64,000 nucleotides of DNA. Origin: Cristatella mucedo. Its lineage: Eukaryota > Bryozoa > Phylactolaemata > Cristatellidae. Positions 20,400-31,285 of this stretch are shown here, piece after piece (positions within the stretch are counted from its first letter, which is position 1; every line of letters starts with the position of its first letter). The stretch is from contig WPIO01000175.1 of NCBI GenBank assembly GCA_009760855.2, forward strand, positions 259,001 through 323,000, given 5' to 3'. A program made the translations under genes and the position numbers. The notes beneath the pieces are model-generated. The model saw nothing but the letters and a program-made list of their open reading frames with translations, was not told the origin of the DNA and made no database searches.

Positions 20400-20985
20400 G
20401 CTGCGCTACCCGGAAGCTTCGCTTGGTGCCCGATAGCCATTACGGCGTCGTTCCAGGCCACAAGACCGGCGTTTCTAACAGCTCTGGTCGAGCCGGCCGC
20501 AGATAGCGAGTGCGAAAGCCTTTGCAAACAAAAGGGTTTACCTAAAAGCGATGGGCGGCGGCGGCGGCGGCGGCGGCGGTGGTGGAATGAGATGGAGTGT
20601 ACCCGCAGTACCGTTTCTGATGTGCACCGCTCGACGTGGCGCCGCGAGGACGCCGTGGCGTCACGTCACATCCGCGGCTGCGGGCGAACAGCGGCGGCGG
20701 CGGCTGCGTGCAAACGCGTGGCCGGCCGACGTCGCTGCGGCGGCGGTCCGCTACGTCCGCTACGTCCGCCTGCGTCATCAACAAGGTGGGGGAGGGTAGA
20801 CCGGGTGAGCGAGCGAGCGCGGAAGTCGATTTGGCGGCGTAATCGATTCCGAATTCCTCGCAGCGAAATGCCGCTCGCTGAGTTCGCGGCCGAGTTCCGG
20901 CTAATTGCCCGGCTAATGACTCTGGACACACTTTGGAGGGTGGAGGGGGACAGGAAGCCGCCGCTGCGTGGTGGGCCAACGATTC
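20400..20985. other. CpG-rich block with (GGC)n, no gene called
   Basis: Contains a (GGC)n run at about 20553-20585 and a tandem CTACGTCCG triplication near 20751-20768. Long open frames on both strands (up to 200 codons, minus) are compositional. A CpG-island promoter is possible, but there is no splice or motif support. Confidence 0.4.
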
Positions 20986-20989
20986 GGTT

Positions 20990-21185
20990 CGGCGTCCAGA
21001 CCGGAAGCCTTTGCTTCGTGATTCAGATCGCGACAGGCAGCTGAGCATTCGCGACTGATCGGCTGTGCAAACGACCGCCTCCAGCACCTCAGAAAGCGCT
21101 GAATGTCTGTCTACCTCGGCCCGATAGCTCGTAGCGAGCAGCAATCGAGGTTGCTGACGTCGTGCAGAGTGCAGGGACGAGGTTG
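20990..21185. repeat. Dispersed repeat D, copy 1
   Basis: Aligns along its length with 22536-22727 in the same orientation, sharing for example GTTTCGTGATTCAG-like, GACCGCCTCCAGC and CCTCAGAAAG phrases. On the minus strand both read LSE-LEAV-C-A-QSR-SC-SR-ESR-KGFRSG. It ends right beside a LINE-A tail. Confidence 0.7.
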
Positions 21186-21187
21186 TT

Positions 21188-21640
21188 GTTGTTGTATCTC
21201 TGTCTGCAACTCCTCAAAGTCATAAAGACCGCGTGGGTGTTACTCAGGAGAGTTTTGTATAGCGCACTCGCAGCCTAAGTGGCTTTCGGTACGCATTCGG
21301 AAGCCAGCAGACTTTGTCTCACGCAGCAAATAGAAAGTGGGAAGCATAGCAGAGTCAAGAGAGCTGTTGAGGTAGTGAGTAGCACGAAAGTAGCAGCTCA
21401 AGACGTTCAAAAGGATGTGCCATAGTCGGCAGTAGGAGAATAGTTGTAGTTGCGTAAGAATTGTGGAAGCGAGTACCACAGTCTAGGACCTGCAGAGCTA
21501 AAGCTTCTGTCGCCAACGGTCTTTAAGCGGAGGAATGGAACAGCTAATTTATTGTCCACACAGAACTCGAGGCTTAAACTGATGCAGCAGTTCAGCTGGT
21601 ACGAAGGAGCCAAGCCGTGGCGGGCCTTGGGGGTGGGGTG
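21188..21640 (-). mobile_element. LINE-A 3' end
   Basis: Minus-strand LINE-A C-terminus (NKLAVPFLRLKTVGDRSFSS, GPRLWYSLPQFLR, RMRTESHLGCECAIQNS) plus the family tail; the terminus is TTGTTGTTG rather than ATT. Severely 5'-truncated. Confidence 0.85.
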
Positions 21641-21649
21641 GGGGGGGGA

Positions 21650-22050
21650 GTTCTTGACCGTACAAACTACAAATCCTTCGAGGCCGTGCATTTAGTTCGT
21701 GTGTTCCCAAAGCATGGAGCTTACACCCAACTTGCGTCACAACATCCCATTACTTGACCACATTTAAAAAAAACTTAAAAAACTCACCCATTTGGGACAG
21801 CATTCTGTGGGTCCCTGTGATTCGTCCATCATGTGCTTATGAGTGCTGACAGTGCGCATGCTTCCACTTACCACACTTGGGTGCTGACCCTGTGCATGTC
21901 ACCCCTAATCATGTTATTCCTGTTGTACATCAAACATGATATTATTCACCATTCGATCGCGTTTCTCTTTCCAGCAAATGTAACGCGCCTAGAAAGTGAT
22001 TGCGTTCTCTGACGGCGTTTTATCATTTATTCTTCTCCATATTATTATTA
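21650..22050 (+). mobile_element. LINE-B 3' end
   Basis: LINE-B C-terminal remnant (CGTACAAACTACAAATCCTT, then GTGCATTTAGTTCGTGTG-like) and 3' UTR (GTGGGTCCCTGTGATTCGTC), ending in a partly decayed hairpin (CGCCTAGAAAGTGATTGCG). It directly follows the minus-strand LINE-A. Confidence 0.85.
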
Positions 22051-22059
22051 CCCAGCAAA

Positions 22060-22530
22060 ATAGTCACATTGATGCATAGGAGGAAGCTCATCCACCACCA
22101 TGTTAGATTAATAATATAATATAATGTAACAATATAATATAATAAGTATAATAATAATAACAGCGTTTGAGTGCATACAGGCTATAGTGCCATCTGAAAC
22201 AGCAGCTTTGCTGCTGACAAAGCTGGGGTAGTTAAGATGGTTACCAATTGAAACTGATGCAAGGAAAGCCAAACCCTAATGTCAGCATATAACGATTTGA
22301 ACGGGATACTTTGTTCTACAACCATTTCCGAGAATGGGCGAGATTGACAGACAGAAAACACAAGTTGAGTCAGCCCAGTTTGGCAGAGACCAAACAACAA
22401 GTGAAATCATCAGCTAAAACTGCTTATTTACACGAGAAAGCTTTAGACCAAGCCTTTCTAACCGAAACCACATAAATAAGCTATGAGTACTTACAAGCAA
22501 CACATACGACGGCTAGGGGGATTTTCTAAC
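22060..22530. other. AT-rich, no recognised feature
   Basis: Includes an ATAATATAAT-type low-complexity patch at 22105-22165. No coding or repeat family is recognisable. Confidence 0.4.
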
Positions 22531-22535
22531 CTAAC

Positions 22536-22727
22536 ACAACCAGCCCTGATCGGAAACCTTTGTTTCGTGATTCAGTTCGCGACGGGCAGCTGCGAATTCG
22601 TGACTGCTTGGCTTTGCAAATGACCGCCTCCAGCGCCTCAGAAAGTGTAGAATTGCTGTCTGCCTCAATCTGAAAGCATAGCGAGTAGCAATCGCATTTG
22701 CTATCGTCGTGCGGAACGCAGGAACGG
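22536..22727. repeat. Dispersed repeat D, copy 2
   Basis: Partner of 20990-21185. The minus-strand frame reads LSEALEAVICKAKQSRIR then ESRNKGFRSG. Followed by a G9-type tract at 22728-22740. Confidence 0.7.
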
Positions 22728-23029
22728 AGGGGGGGGGGAGCGGGGCAGTGAAATTTTTGACCGTATAGCATTTAGTCACGGCGAGTCACGCTTCAGCCCT
22801 GCTCATGTCCTGCTTCGGTCCTTCTTGGTATAACAAGTTGAATCGCTTTGATTTCCTCTAAATTATTAATTACTAATTGCGCCATCCACAGAGGAACCGT
22901 GTGAAAATGGCTTTTTGTTTTAGGGAGGTAGGAAATGGTCCTTGACGATGCACGTCCCTGTGCTTTGTAGCCTTCCACGATTTCTCGCCGCTCATTATCC
23001 GATACTTGTATTCAAGTGCGCTTAGTTGA

Positions 23030-23155
23030 GTTAACAGCGTCATTTATTTAGTGGCAGAAGAGCCTTTACGGCTATCGCCTCCACTTACCGCCACTACAGG
23101 ACTCGAACACGTGACTTGGTTCGTGAAGAGCGAGCACCTTACCCAGTCAGCTGAG
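23030..23155 (-). mobile_element. SINE-2 copy
   Basis: CATTTATTTAGTGGCAGAAG, then CTTTACGGCTATCGCC and a CAGGACTCGAACACGTGAC B-box complement, with GAGCGAGCACCTTACCCAG as the A-box side. Good match to the 50.8-kb copy. Confidence 0.75.
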
Positions 23156-23214
23156 ACTTTCCAGAGCTGGAAAGTGACTGGAGAGCAGCTATCGGCGCGA
23201 AAAACATAGTGCTC

Positions 23215-23345
23215 AGTGCTCTGTGGTAGTGCTCGATGAGCTCTGGTAGTGCTTGGTTCGATGTGGTAGTGCTTGGTTCACTGTGGTAGTGCTTGGTTCG
23301 CTGTGGTAGTGCTCGCTGCAGTGCCGTATTGCCATTAGTTGTGCT
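23215..23345. repeat. 20-bp minisatellite (GTGGTAGTGCTTGGTTCGCT)
   Basis: About six variable copies, centred on four good units at 23241-23320. Confidence 0.85.
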
Positions 23346-23534
23346 CGGTGGTCTGAGGTAGGGCTCGGCCAATGCTGAGTAGTGGCACACCCACTCAGCT
23401 CTCCGTCGTGGTGGTTAGCGGCGGCTAGTCACGAGTAGCTAGGAAGAAAAGCACGCTAAAATAGGAGGTTACAAAGCAATTCGGAGTGCGCATAAAAGTG
23501 CGACTACCTTTCTCCGTAGCGACGAAAAAGCGGC

Positions 23535-23744
23535 ATGGTTTTCGGGTGGGCGGAGGAGCTGGGCTCCGTGAGCAACCGTCGTCGGTCCACTAGCACCGGC
23601 TCGCTGAGCTCGACATTAGGTGGAATCGCCGAAACGCGGACTCGCCAGCCTGAGCGCGGCTGTCTCAGCCAGAGCGCCGCCGCTTGTGAAGAGTTGACAG
23701 AAAAGACAAAGAGCATGTGTGGCCCCCGGCACTGGCGGCATTGA
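23535..23744 (+). other. Open frame in a CpG-rich patch, unknown
   Basis: 70 codons starting MVFGWAEELGSVSNRRRSTS, Ser/Arg/Gly-rich. The ATG has a good Kozak context (CGGCATGG) and the sequence is CpG-dense. I see no downstream splice donor and no homolog from memory. It could be a genuine 5' exon or chance. Confidence 0.2.
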
Positions 23745-23799
23745 TTCGTTCGAAGAAATATTCCGGACGTAACACATTCTTGAAGTTCACATTCCTATC

Positions 23800-25605
23800 G
23801 AACAAGACAACTAGTACTCTGTACCCCATTCCCACTGACATGCTTCTATGATGCATTGATCTACTGCAGCCAAGCGTAAGTAACATCGTACACATGTCAT
23901 TAGCCTCAGGTCATGTCCCAGCAATTTTCAAAAAGGCTGTAGTCAGGCCACTACTCAAGAAAGCGATACTAGGCCAAGATAACTTATGCAACTTCCGCTC
24001 AGTCTCCTTTCTACCATTCTTATCAAAGGCATTGGGACGAGTCGTGACAGACCAGCTGAGCAAATATATTGAGACTTCAAACTTTGCTAGTAAGTTTCAG
24101 TCTGGCTTTAGAGCTAATCACTCCACAGAGCCAGCTGTGCTTCAGGTGTGTAATGACATACTTTGGAATGTAGACTTAGGTCAAGTATGTTTGCTTGTTT
24201 TGCTCAATCTTTTGGCAGCTTTTGATACTATCAATCGCCAAGTCGTTCTTGAGCGCCTCTCATGCGCCTGAGTATCACTGGCACTGAGTTGCAATGGTTC
24301 AGGCCTTACCTCAGTTGAAGACTCCAGAGTCAATGATGTGAATGGTCAAAATAATCAGAGGAGCCTCTGAAATATGGGGTTCCTCATGGATCTGGGCTTG
24401 GTTCCGTTATTTTCACGGTTTATACTCTCCCTCTCGCCGACGTGATTGTCGAGCACAATCTAGGCAATCACTTCTGAATAGATGACTCAGCTGCTGTAGT
24501 CTTGATCCGTCCCAGCTCTACAGCTAGTCGCATCCTCTCAACTCTCTTGCTGCATCTATTGATGACGTCTCCACATGGATGGCAGCAAACTGTCTTCAAT
24601 TGAATGATGATAAAACCAAATTACTAGTTGCGCGAAAGTTAAGTGTGATCTAGAAATTGGAAAGACTAACGCTCAGAATCGGCTCTGCCAACATATTTCC
24701 TGTCGAATCTGTATGAAATCTGGGCGTCATGTTCCAAAGTGGCTTTTCTTTAGACGACCACCCATCAGTGCAGCAATAAAGTCTGCCTGCTTTCAGCCTA
24801 TCGATATTGCTAAAATTTGGGTTTTTTTTAGACAGGGATACCAGATCTAAGTTGGTCCATGCATCGGTGAGATACCGTCTTGAGTTCCGTAACTCACTGC
24901 TTCCTGGTCTGCCTGCCTGTGCATTCACGTGCTTACAGCTGGTGGAAAACTGAAGCCAGACTTGTCTGTCGTGAGCGCACCAGTGGCCACATCACACCAC
25001 CGCTTACCGACCTGCACTAGCTCCCAGTTCAAGCAACGTATTGACTAAAAGGTTTCGTCACACATTCAAATATAAATTAAGAATTTAGAACACCATCGAC
25101 TTCAATGTTTAAATCAATTTCACTAAGCTTCATTCTTTGGCTCCAGCCTACCTATCAGATCTACTCCCCCACAAGGCTAAGCATCGTACCGCCTACTTTT
25201 TCAGAATCTGACTGTTTAACCGTACAAACCTCCAGTCCTGTGGAGACGGTGAGTTAGTTCGTATACTCCCAAAGCCTGGAAATCACTCTCGACTAGCGCC
25301 TCAATTTCTCCTGACTTGTCCACTGTTAAAAAGAAACTAAAAGCGAAACTATTTATCTCAGCATTTAGTGGCTCCTTGTGATTCGTCCTTTACTTGCTTA
25401 TGCGTGATGACACTGTTGCATGCTGCCACTAACCATGCTACTTGTATACTGACCCTGTGGATGTCACCTTTAACCATGTTATTCATGTTGTTTATTGAGC
25501 ATGCTACTACTAATCACTCGATCGTGCTTCTTTTGCCGCAAATTTGAAGTGCTTAGAGTGAGATTGAGTTCAATGAGGGCACTATATCAGAAGTAATATT
25601 ATTAA
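23800..25605 (+). mobile_element. LINE-B with RT domain, decayed
   Basis: Contains the pre-RT segment (SLASGHVPAIFKKAVVRPLL), FLPFLSKALGRVV, FQSGFRANHSTEPAVLQV and the first catalytic box as LLVLLNLLAAFDTIN; family members have Asp where this copy has Asn. The YADD box is lost (IDD at about 24480). It ends with the full 3' UTR and hairpin-like tail (GTGCTTAGAGTGAGATTGAG) and ATTATTAATATT. Several frameshifts. 5'-truncated, about 1.8 kb. Confidence 0.88.
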
Positions 25606-25828
25606 TATTTTTTTAGCCTCTAAGTGGCCAAGCTCACGTTGTATTACCAGAGAATGTAAGGATAGTAAAAATTTCAGCAGATAGCAGCATTTTTTCGAGG
25701 TTTCCACATCCCATTAAGCATCGCTTGCACCTACGGAACTTCTTCCTCACTCGACGCCGGAAGTCGGCAGCGACATGGCACCCATTTTCCATTCCTTTGC
25801 GCTGCTGCATCACTGGATGCATACTACG

Positions 25829-25978
25829 TATATTTAATTCGCTTGCACAACACCATAGGAGAACTTAATCTCTATTCAAGTACTTCACATATGCCTCGGA
25901 GCTCGAACCCACGAACTTAGCCCGGACCTTGGTCGGGGCGAGCACCTTGACCAATTGGGACCAAATTAGCTCGGCAAA
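25829..25978 (-). mobile_element. SINE-1 copy
   Basis: On the minus strand: head GCCGAGCTAATTTGGTCCCA, GCTCGCCCCGACCAAGGTCC, B-box-like GGGTTCGAGCTCC and the tail GAATAGAGATTAAGTTCTCC, as in SINE-1. Confidence 0.8.
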
Positions 25979-26041
25979 CCAGCCGGACCAAACCAGCTGC
26001 ATCGCTGGATCTTGGGATCGGACGGCAGTCAAGGAATCTGT

Positions 26042-26100
26042 ACATTTCATAGAAAGAGATTAAGTTCTCTAAGGGCGTTATGAAAATTTATTATTATTGT
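26042..26100 (+). mobile_element. SINE-1/LINE-B tail fragment
   Basis: ATAGAAAGAGATTAAGTTCT, then CTAAGGGCG and (ATT)n. Faces the minus-strand SINE-1 about 65 bp to the left, giving an inverted arrangement. Confidence 0.65.
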
Positions 26101-26104
26101 TAAG

Positions 26105-26910
26105 GAGCAAAAGTGAGCCTCCTTGTTGTACCGACTGAATAATCAAAACGTCTGTATGTGTCGCATACACCCCCTACCAAAATAGCAACGACCGACATTT
26201 GCACACTCGTGTTTATTGAGACGTTCAGAGCAAGCCGCTGCCTATGGAATGTACGTGTGTACTGTAGCCATTGCTTTCTCTCTCATAAAATAAAGAATCC
26301 TCGCGAATTTACACTTAAGGCATCCATACGCCGTTAACGGCGTGTTTATTGCTTAACGGCAGAGCTCGAAGACGCCTTTCTAATGTGCCTGCCGTCGTTC
26401 TCTTCTCTTCTCAGAATCGTCTACAATGACGGCTGCAGCAGCAAGCTTCGATTTCTGCTGGCGTTCGCCCAGGCGGCTAGTGGCGGGAATTCTCTGTCCC
26501 GGGAATTCTCCGTCAAGCCTCCCGCATTAGAGCAATTGGTGGTGGGCGAGACTAGGCCGGCCATCAATCTCCCCTGCTACGGCAGGGTAAACTTATCAAC
26601 CAAACCCTAGGAGGAGAGCTAACAGTGTAAGTGCAGCTGGACAGTTGGCGAGGCCCGGGTGATCCCGATTAATGGATTAATTAATTAAAATATGATCAAC
26701 GGAAGCACACAGTCAAGCTCCTTAACAGCTATCCAATTACAGACGCTACAATTTTAGGGTCTTTTTAGGGAATTTTAGGGGGCTTGTTTGAAACCTGCAG
26801 GTGCGGGCCGCCGGAGCATCGCTGCAAAAATGAGGCGCGGTGGCAGTGCAATGTCTTGATCATAGAAAATGTAGCCTGCTTCTGAGAAAAGATGAGTGAG
26901 CAAGCGTGCA
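26105..26910. other. No recognised feature
   Basis: Unique-looking. A cluster of three TTTTAGGG-like words occurs at 26751-26782. A 75-codon frame at 26383-26610 lacks motifs. Confidence 0.4.
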
Positions 26911-26913
26911 GAG

Positions 26914-26915
26914 AA

Positions 26916-26958
<43 letters not shown>
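26914..26958. repeat. (GA)n microsatellite
   Basis: About 22 GA units ahead of a LINE-A copy. Confidence 0.9.
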
Positions 26959-26961
<3 letters not shown>

Positions 26962-27027
26962 CCTACGCAGGCGAGAGAGACAATGGTCCTGAGCTGCTAC
27001 TTGCTAGTAACCAAACGTACTACCCGA

Positions 27028-28495
27028 AAGCAAAGATGACGGAAATGTCACAGCCCTAGCTCTGCTAGATCTAGACCTGTCGGCTGCCTTCGACACCATT
27101 GATCACAATGTTCTGCTTGAACGATTGAGAACAACGATCGGTCTGGCAGATGAAGCACTGGCGTGGTTTAAATCGTACTTGTCCGATCGTGTTCAATCCG
27201 TGTCGTGTGAGGGTCCTGTCTCACACACGAGAAAGGTCACCCGTGAAGTCCCTCAAGGGTCTGTACTCGGTCCCTTGCTGTATCCATTTCTACTCAACCT
27301 CTGGGAAAAGTGATTAAGGCCCATGGAATGGGATATCACTTCCATGCTGACGATACTCAGCTGTATTTGTCATTCAAACCGTCGGAATCTGCTGCAGCAA
27401 CTGAAAATTGAATGCTTGCCTTGCCGATATTCGATCCTGGATGTCGGAAAACTTCCTGATATTAAATGACGATAAAACCGAACTACTGCTCATAGGACAC
27501 CCTAAGCGTGTGGCCTTATTAAAGAGCTTTGCCCTTCTAATAAGCGATGCTGTTGTGTGACCATCACCACGTGCTCGAAATTTAGGCGTCGTTTTCGACA
27601 ACTGCCTCAATTTTAAAAGCTTCATTCAGAAGACTGCTTCTGCAGCTAACCATCACGTCCGATCCCTATCCGAGATTAGGAGCTGTCTTCCACAGTGGCT
27701 TGCAAAAAATTTAACTAGCTCATTAGTTCTGTCTTGGCTTGAAAGCAATTAGGCCACTGCAGATGACTATGAATATGGCTGCAAGGATAGTCTTCAAGTC
27801 CCAGAAGTTTGAGCACGTGTCTCCTTAGCTAAAAGAGCTAGTATGAATGCCGGTTGACCAACGGATTCAGAGCAAGGTTCTTATGGTGACCCACAAGGCC
27901 CGCCACGGCTTGGCTCCTTCATACCTAGCTGAACTGCTGCATCAGTTTCAGCCTGTTCTCGCCCTCAGGTCTGTAATGATAAGACGCAGCACAACGAACA
28001 GACCACGTTTATTGGCAACCATCTTATGTCGACTCCAGGACCGCACCGTGAGCGAGGCTTCTCCTGATTGGTCACGTTGTTGCGGTTCCGCCCGATAATT
28101 CTGTTATCATAAAGTTCTTTGTGGACAATAAATTAGCTGTTCCATTCCTCCGCTTAAAGACCGTTGGCGACAGAAGCTTTAGCTCTGCAGGTCCTAGGCT
28201 GTGGAACTCGCTTCCACTATTCTTACGCAACGACAACTACTGTCCTACTGCCGACTATGGCTCATCCTTTTCAGCGGTACTGAGCTGCTACTTTCATGCT
28301 ACTCACTATCTCAACTGCTCTTCGGACTCTGCTATGCTTCCCACTTTCTCTTTCTTGCGTGAGACTAAGTCCGTTGGCTACCGAATGCGTACCGAAAGCC
28401 GCTTAGGCTGTGAGTGAGCTATACAAAACTCTCCTGCGTAACACCCATTTGGTCTTTATGACTTTGTGGAGTTACAGACGGAGATACATTGCATT
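27028..28495 (+). mobile_element. LINE-A with RT core, truncated
   Basis: Begins in the RT (SAAFDTIDHNVLLERLRTTI), then [30 protein letters not shown] and the catalytic box as [11 protein letters not shown] (Tyr to His). The C-terminal part runs to the AKNLTSSLVLSWL and ARHGLAPSYLAELLHQFQPV segments. A 146-bp foreign insertion breaks it at 27972-28117. It resumes with VDNKLAVPFLRLKTVGDRSF and ends with the LINE-A tail at about 28495 (GAGATACATTGCATTACATT). Confidence 0.9.
27972..28117. mobile_element. 146-bp insertion, MITE-like or solo LTR-like
   Basis: Absent from the LINE-A copies at 37.6 and 41.1 kb, which read ...CAGGTCCTGTGTGGACAAT without a break. It begins TGTAATGATAAG and ends TGTTATCATAAAGTTC. 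TAATGATAA and TTATCATAA are imperfect inverted ends. GGTC on the left and GTTC on the right may be a 4-bp target duplication. Confidence 0.55.
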
Positions 28496-28496
28496 A

Positions 28497-28735
28497 CATT
28501 TAGTGGGTCCCGGCGACTTGTCCTTAATGTACTTGTGCGCGATAAAACTGTGCATGCTGCCACTAACCATATTTGCATGCCGATCATGGGCATATCATCC
28601 CTAACAATTGTGTGCGTGTTGCCATTGAGCATGCTACCACTAACTATTCAATCGTGCTTCTTTTGCAGTAAACGTAAACTGCATAGAAAAGTGCAACTTA
28701 TTCGAGGGCATCACATCAAATGTTGTGTTATCATT
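28497..28735 (+). mobile_element. LINE-B 3' UTR fragment
   Basis: Starts TTTAGTGGGTCCCGGCGACT. Contains CATGCTGCCACTAACCATAT and a decayed tail hairpin (CTGCATAGAAAAGTGCAAC). Lies immediately after the LINE-A end. Confidence 0.75.
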
Positions 28736-28737
28736 AC

Positions 28738-28900
28738 ATTCGTGACATCTAGTGTAGACGTTTGTAACTCTTACATGCCTAGAAACACTTAGATATGGTG
28801 CAAAACATGGCAGCCAGGATCGTTAGCTGGAAGCGCCGAAGCCTCACCTTGCTCTCATTGATCTGTATGTGACCCCCCCCAAGCAGGACATCGACTCCAA
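28738..28900 (+). mobile_element. LINE-B/C coding fragment
   Basis: TTCGTGACATCTAGTGTAGA and GGTGCAAAACATGGCAGCCA correspond to the LINE post-RT phrases FVTSRLD and LVQN-AARLV. Very decayed. Confidence 0.45.
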
Positions 28901-28904
28901 GGAA

Positions 28905-29860
28905 TCGCCACTTCCTTTTAATTCCACATAAAAAGCGGAAATACGCATAGCAGCTCCGGTTTCTGTCGTTCATCTACATCTTGATTACGCCTTTGCTCTT
29001 TGCATTTAACGCCATTCATGTTCTTCTCTTGATTACAGTAGTCACAATTTTTTTTACATTCCTCCAGACTATAGCTATATTGCTAGCACAGCACAGATTA
29101 CAGGGGCTCCATTTCATACCCGAGTAAGCGATACTAGTACAACTATCACGGGAGCATGGCCGATGGTTCCTTTCTCTTTAGCAGCAGGTTTGCAGATGAT
29201 AGCTGAACTTAACCATAACACACATTTTCCGCACTTGAGAGGTAATTTCCATCAAACACGAGAGAATATTTTACTATTTCTATTCCATTTATTTAGTGAC
29301 GATAAGGACTAGCCTAGGATTGAGCCTTTCGCAAATGACCCGGGTCTGATAAACCAATATGGTCTCCAGCTAACGGACTTTTCTTCAATTTTCTATTGAG
29401 CCGAGCAGCGGCCAACGCAGTGAGCAACGGGTGAAGGTGGTTGTGACTGCCAATATGACTAGTGCTAACCGGTTTTTAGCACGGTGTCTTAACAAAAGCG
29501 CACAAGACAAAAATCGCCCAATGCTTGCAATCACGACAAATGCATCCTCTACAAAAGCGAGCAGTGGTGATCATGATTTTTGTAAGCATAAGATTTAATT
29601 GACATAAATGACTTTTGGTCTTCTAAATCACTTATTCTTAAGCAAAAGATGTTGCACTGCACGACTGACACGTAGGTAAAAACATCACATCTAGTTTCAT
29701 CAAGCATTATTAGTGCAAACTGTGAACCCTGCAAGTATCGTGTCTGATTTTGAGAAAGAAGCCATAATGTTATTTCAGCAATTTTTCCTGGAGCGTTGCT
29801 AGATAGATTCTTGTTTGATCTCGGATTGAATCCTCGATGCAAAAGTAGAGATTTTAACAT
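28905..29860. other. No recognised feature
   Basis: A 103-codon minus-strand frame at 29549-29860 shows no motif I know. I searched for upstream MULE transposase motifs and did not find them. Confidence 0.4.
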
Positions 29861-29863
29861 TGC

Positions 29864-30125
29864 AACAGTATTACGCTACGACACAAATTGGCGAACACAC
29901 ACTTCAAAATAATGTTAGCTCTGAGCTTCGTTTCTGTAGTGGATGTTCCTGCTGCTTTTGCCGAATTTGCCAAAGATTGCCGTTCTCTAGGTGCCCCATT
30001 GATCGACTTCTGGGAAATATGCATACACAGGCAGACAGAGAAGGTGTTGACATGCAAATCCATGGTTTTCTTTGCAGCTGTGCATATTTGGGGTCCGATG
30101 AATAACTGCGATACGCTTCGATAAA
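29864..30125 (+). pseudogene. MULE-like transposase fragment (tentative)
   Basis: A single open frame of about 85 codons ending TAA at 30123-30125 contains MLALSFVSVVDVPAAFAEFA and PLIDFWEICIHR. This resembles the region after the catalytic core in animal Mutator-like transposases (pattern ALAFVP-DV--AFEEL ... LLDYFED-YIG). The catalytic DDE part and the TNN-EG-H segment are not present nearby. The fragment stops exactly where the inverted ~170-bp tandem array begins, which may matter. The identification is from memory of the family pattern and is moderate at best. Confidence 0.45.
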
Positions 30126-31285
30126 GCTTTCATTTACACTTTAAAACGTCAGAACAATACGCTTTTGATACCAAATCAAATGGGATGGTTTTGAGGGTTT
30201 AGCCACCAAGTTTTATGCAGTTTCGCATGCGCTTTCTCGAGCCATGACTTCAAGTGGCCAGCCTTCTGGTCAGCCAGCCTATTTACAGATTTGAAAGGCG
30301 ATAAAGCTGCCATCTCCACAATAGGCTTCTCGCAACTGCGGTTTTCAATGCAAATTATAGAAAACAGTGTTTTGGTTTTACCAACAAAATTTCATAGCAT
30401 AGTGCGTGGACTTTCTCACGATATAGCCAGCAAAGACTCGGCCCTAATGGCAGCCCAAAACGTTTGAATGGCAAACCAGCTGCAATTTCCACAAAACGCT
30501 TCGCTCAACTGCGATTTCGATTACAATGATAGCCAGCAGCACGTCAGACTTATTTAGCAGCCGTACTTCAGCAACTGCGCCTGCACGTTCACAGGTTATG
30601 ATTTCCTACTGCCTGGCCCAAATGGCAACTCTAAGCGTTCAAACTGCGATACAGCTGCCATTTCAACAAAAGCTCCATGCTGCAGCAGGTTTTGATTCCA
30701 ACTTATAGCAAGCAACTGTACAAGATTAACCCATAAAATTTCATGTAAATGCTCTTAGGCCGGTAACACGCTACGGCCTCCAATGGCCCAAGCCAGCCAG
30801 CTTCCCTACATTATTGAACCGCGATACGAATGTCTTTTCCACAGTAAGATTTTCGCAGCTGCGGTTAGGATGCCACTTTACAGAAAACCACGCCCATAAT
30901 TGCCAATAACATTTCAAGCCTTTCACATCCCATAGCGTCTATTTGCTCGAACCAGCGAACCTCCCTGCGTATTCCTATGGCGATACAGCTGCCATTTCCG
31001 CACTAGGCGTCGCAGAGCCGTTGTTTTGCTACCACGTCATAGAAAATGATGTTCCTAGGTCACCTTCGAAATTTCATACTACTACGCATGAGTGCTTTCA
31101 CATTATGACCTCAAGCGGTCCAAGCAAGCATGTCTGGATAATTAAACTGCAAAACAGCTGCCATACCCACAATAAGCCTTGAGGAACCACTCGGTTCCGC
31201 GTTACAGACGACGGTCTTCCCCATTTACCCACACAATTTCCTGAAATTTTCCATGAGAATTCTCTTGCTATGGCCTTCTATTGCA
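30126..31285 (-). repeat. Tandem array of ~170-bp units, left half (minus orientation)
   Basis: About seven diverged copies. The landmark complementary to GGTGGGTAAACC recurs near 30195, 30375, 30550, 30725, 30897, 31055 and 31220. A second landmark (complement of GGCTGCCATTTGGGC) recurs near 30250, 30451, 30619, 30780, 30945 and 31112, so the period is about 160-180 bp. Each unit also carries CAGCTGCCATTTCCACAA-like and GCAACTGCG-like phrases. Reverse-complementing it gives the unit seen to the right of 31290. Confidence 0.85.

Noticed and set aside
20542-21144. 200-codon minus-strand frame in the CpG-rich block
   Set aside because: Crosses a (GGC)n tract and the dispersed repeat D; Ala/Arg-rich composition is explained by GC content.
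26751-26782. Interstitial telomere repeat
   Set aside because: Only three spaced TTTTAGGG-like words with differing spacers; not a telomeric array.
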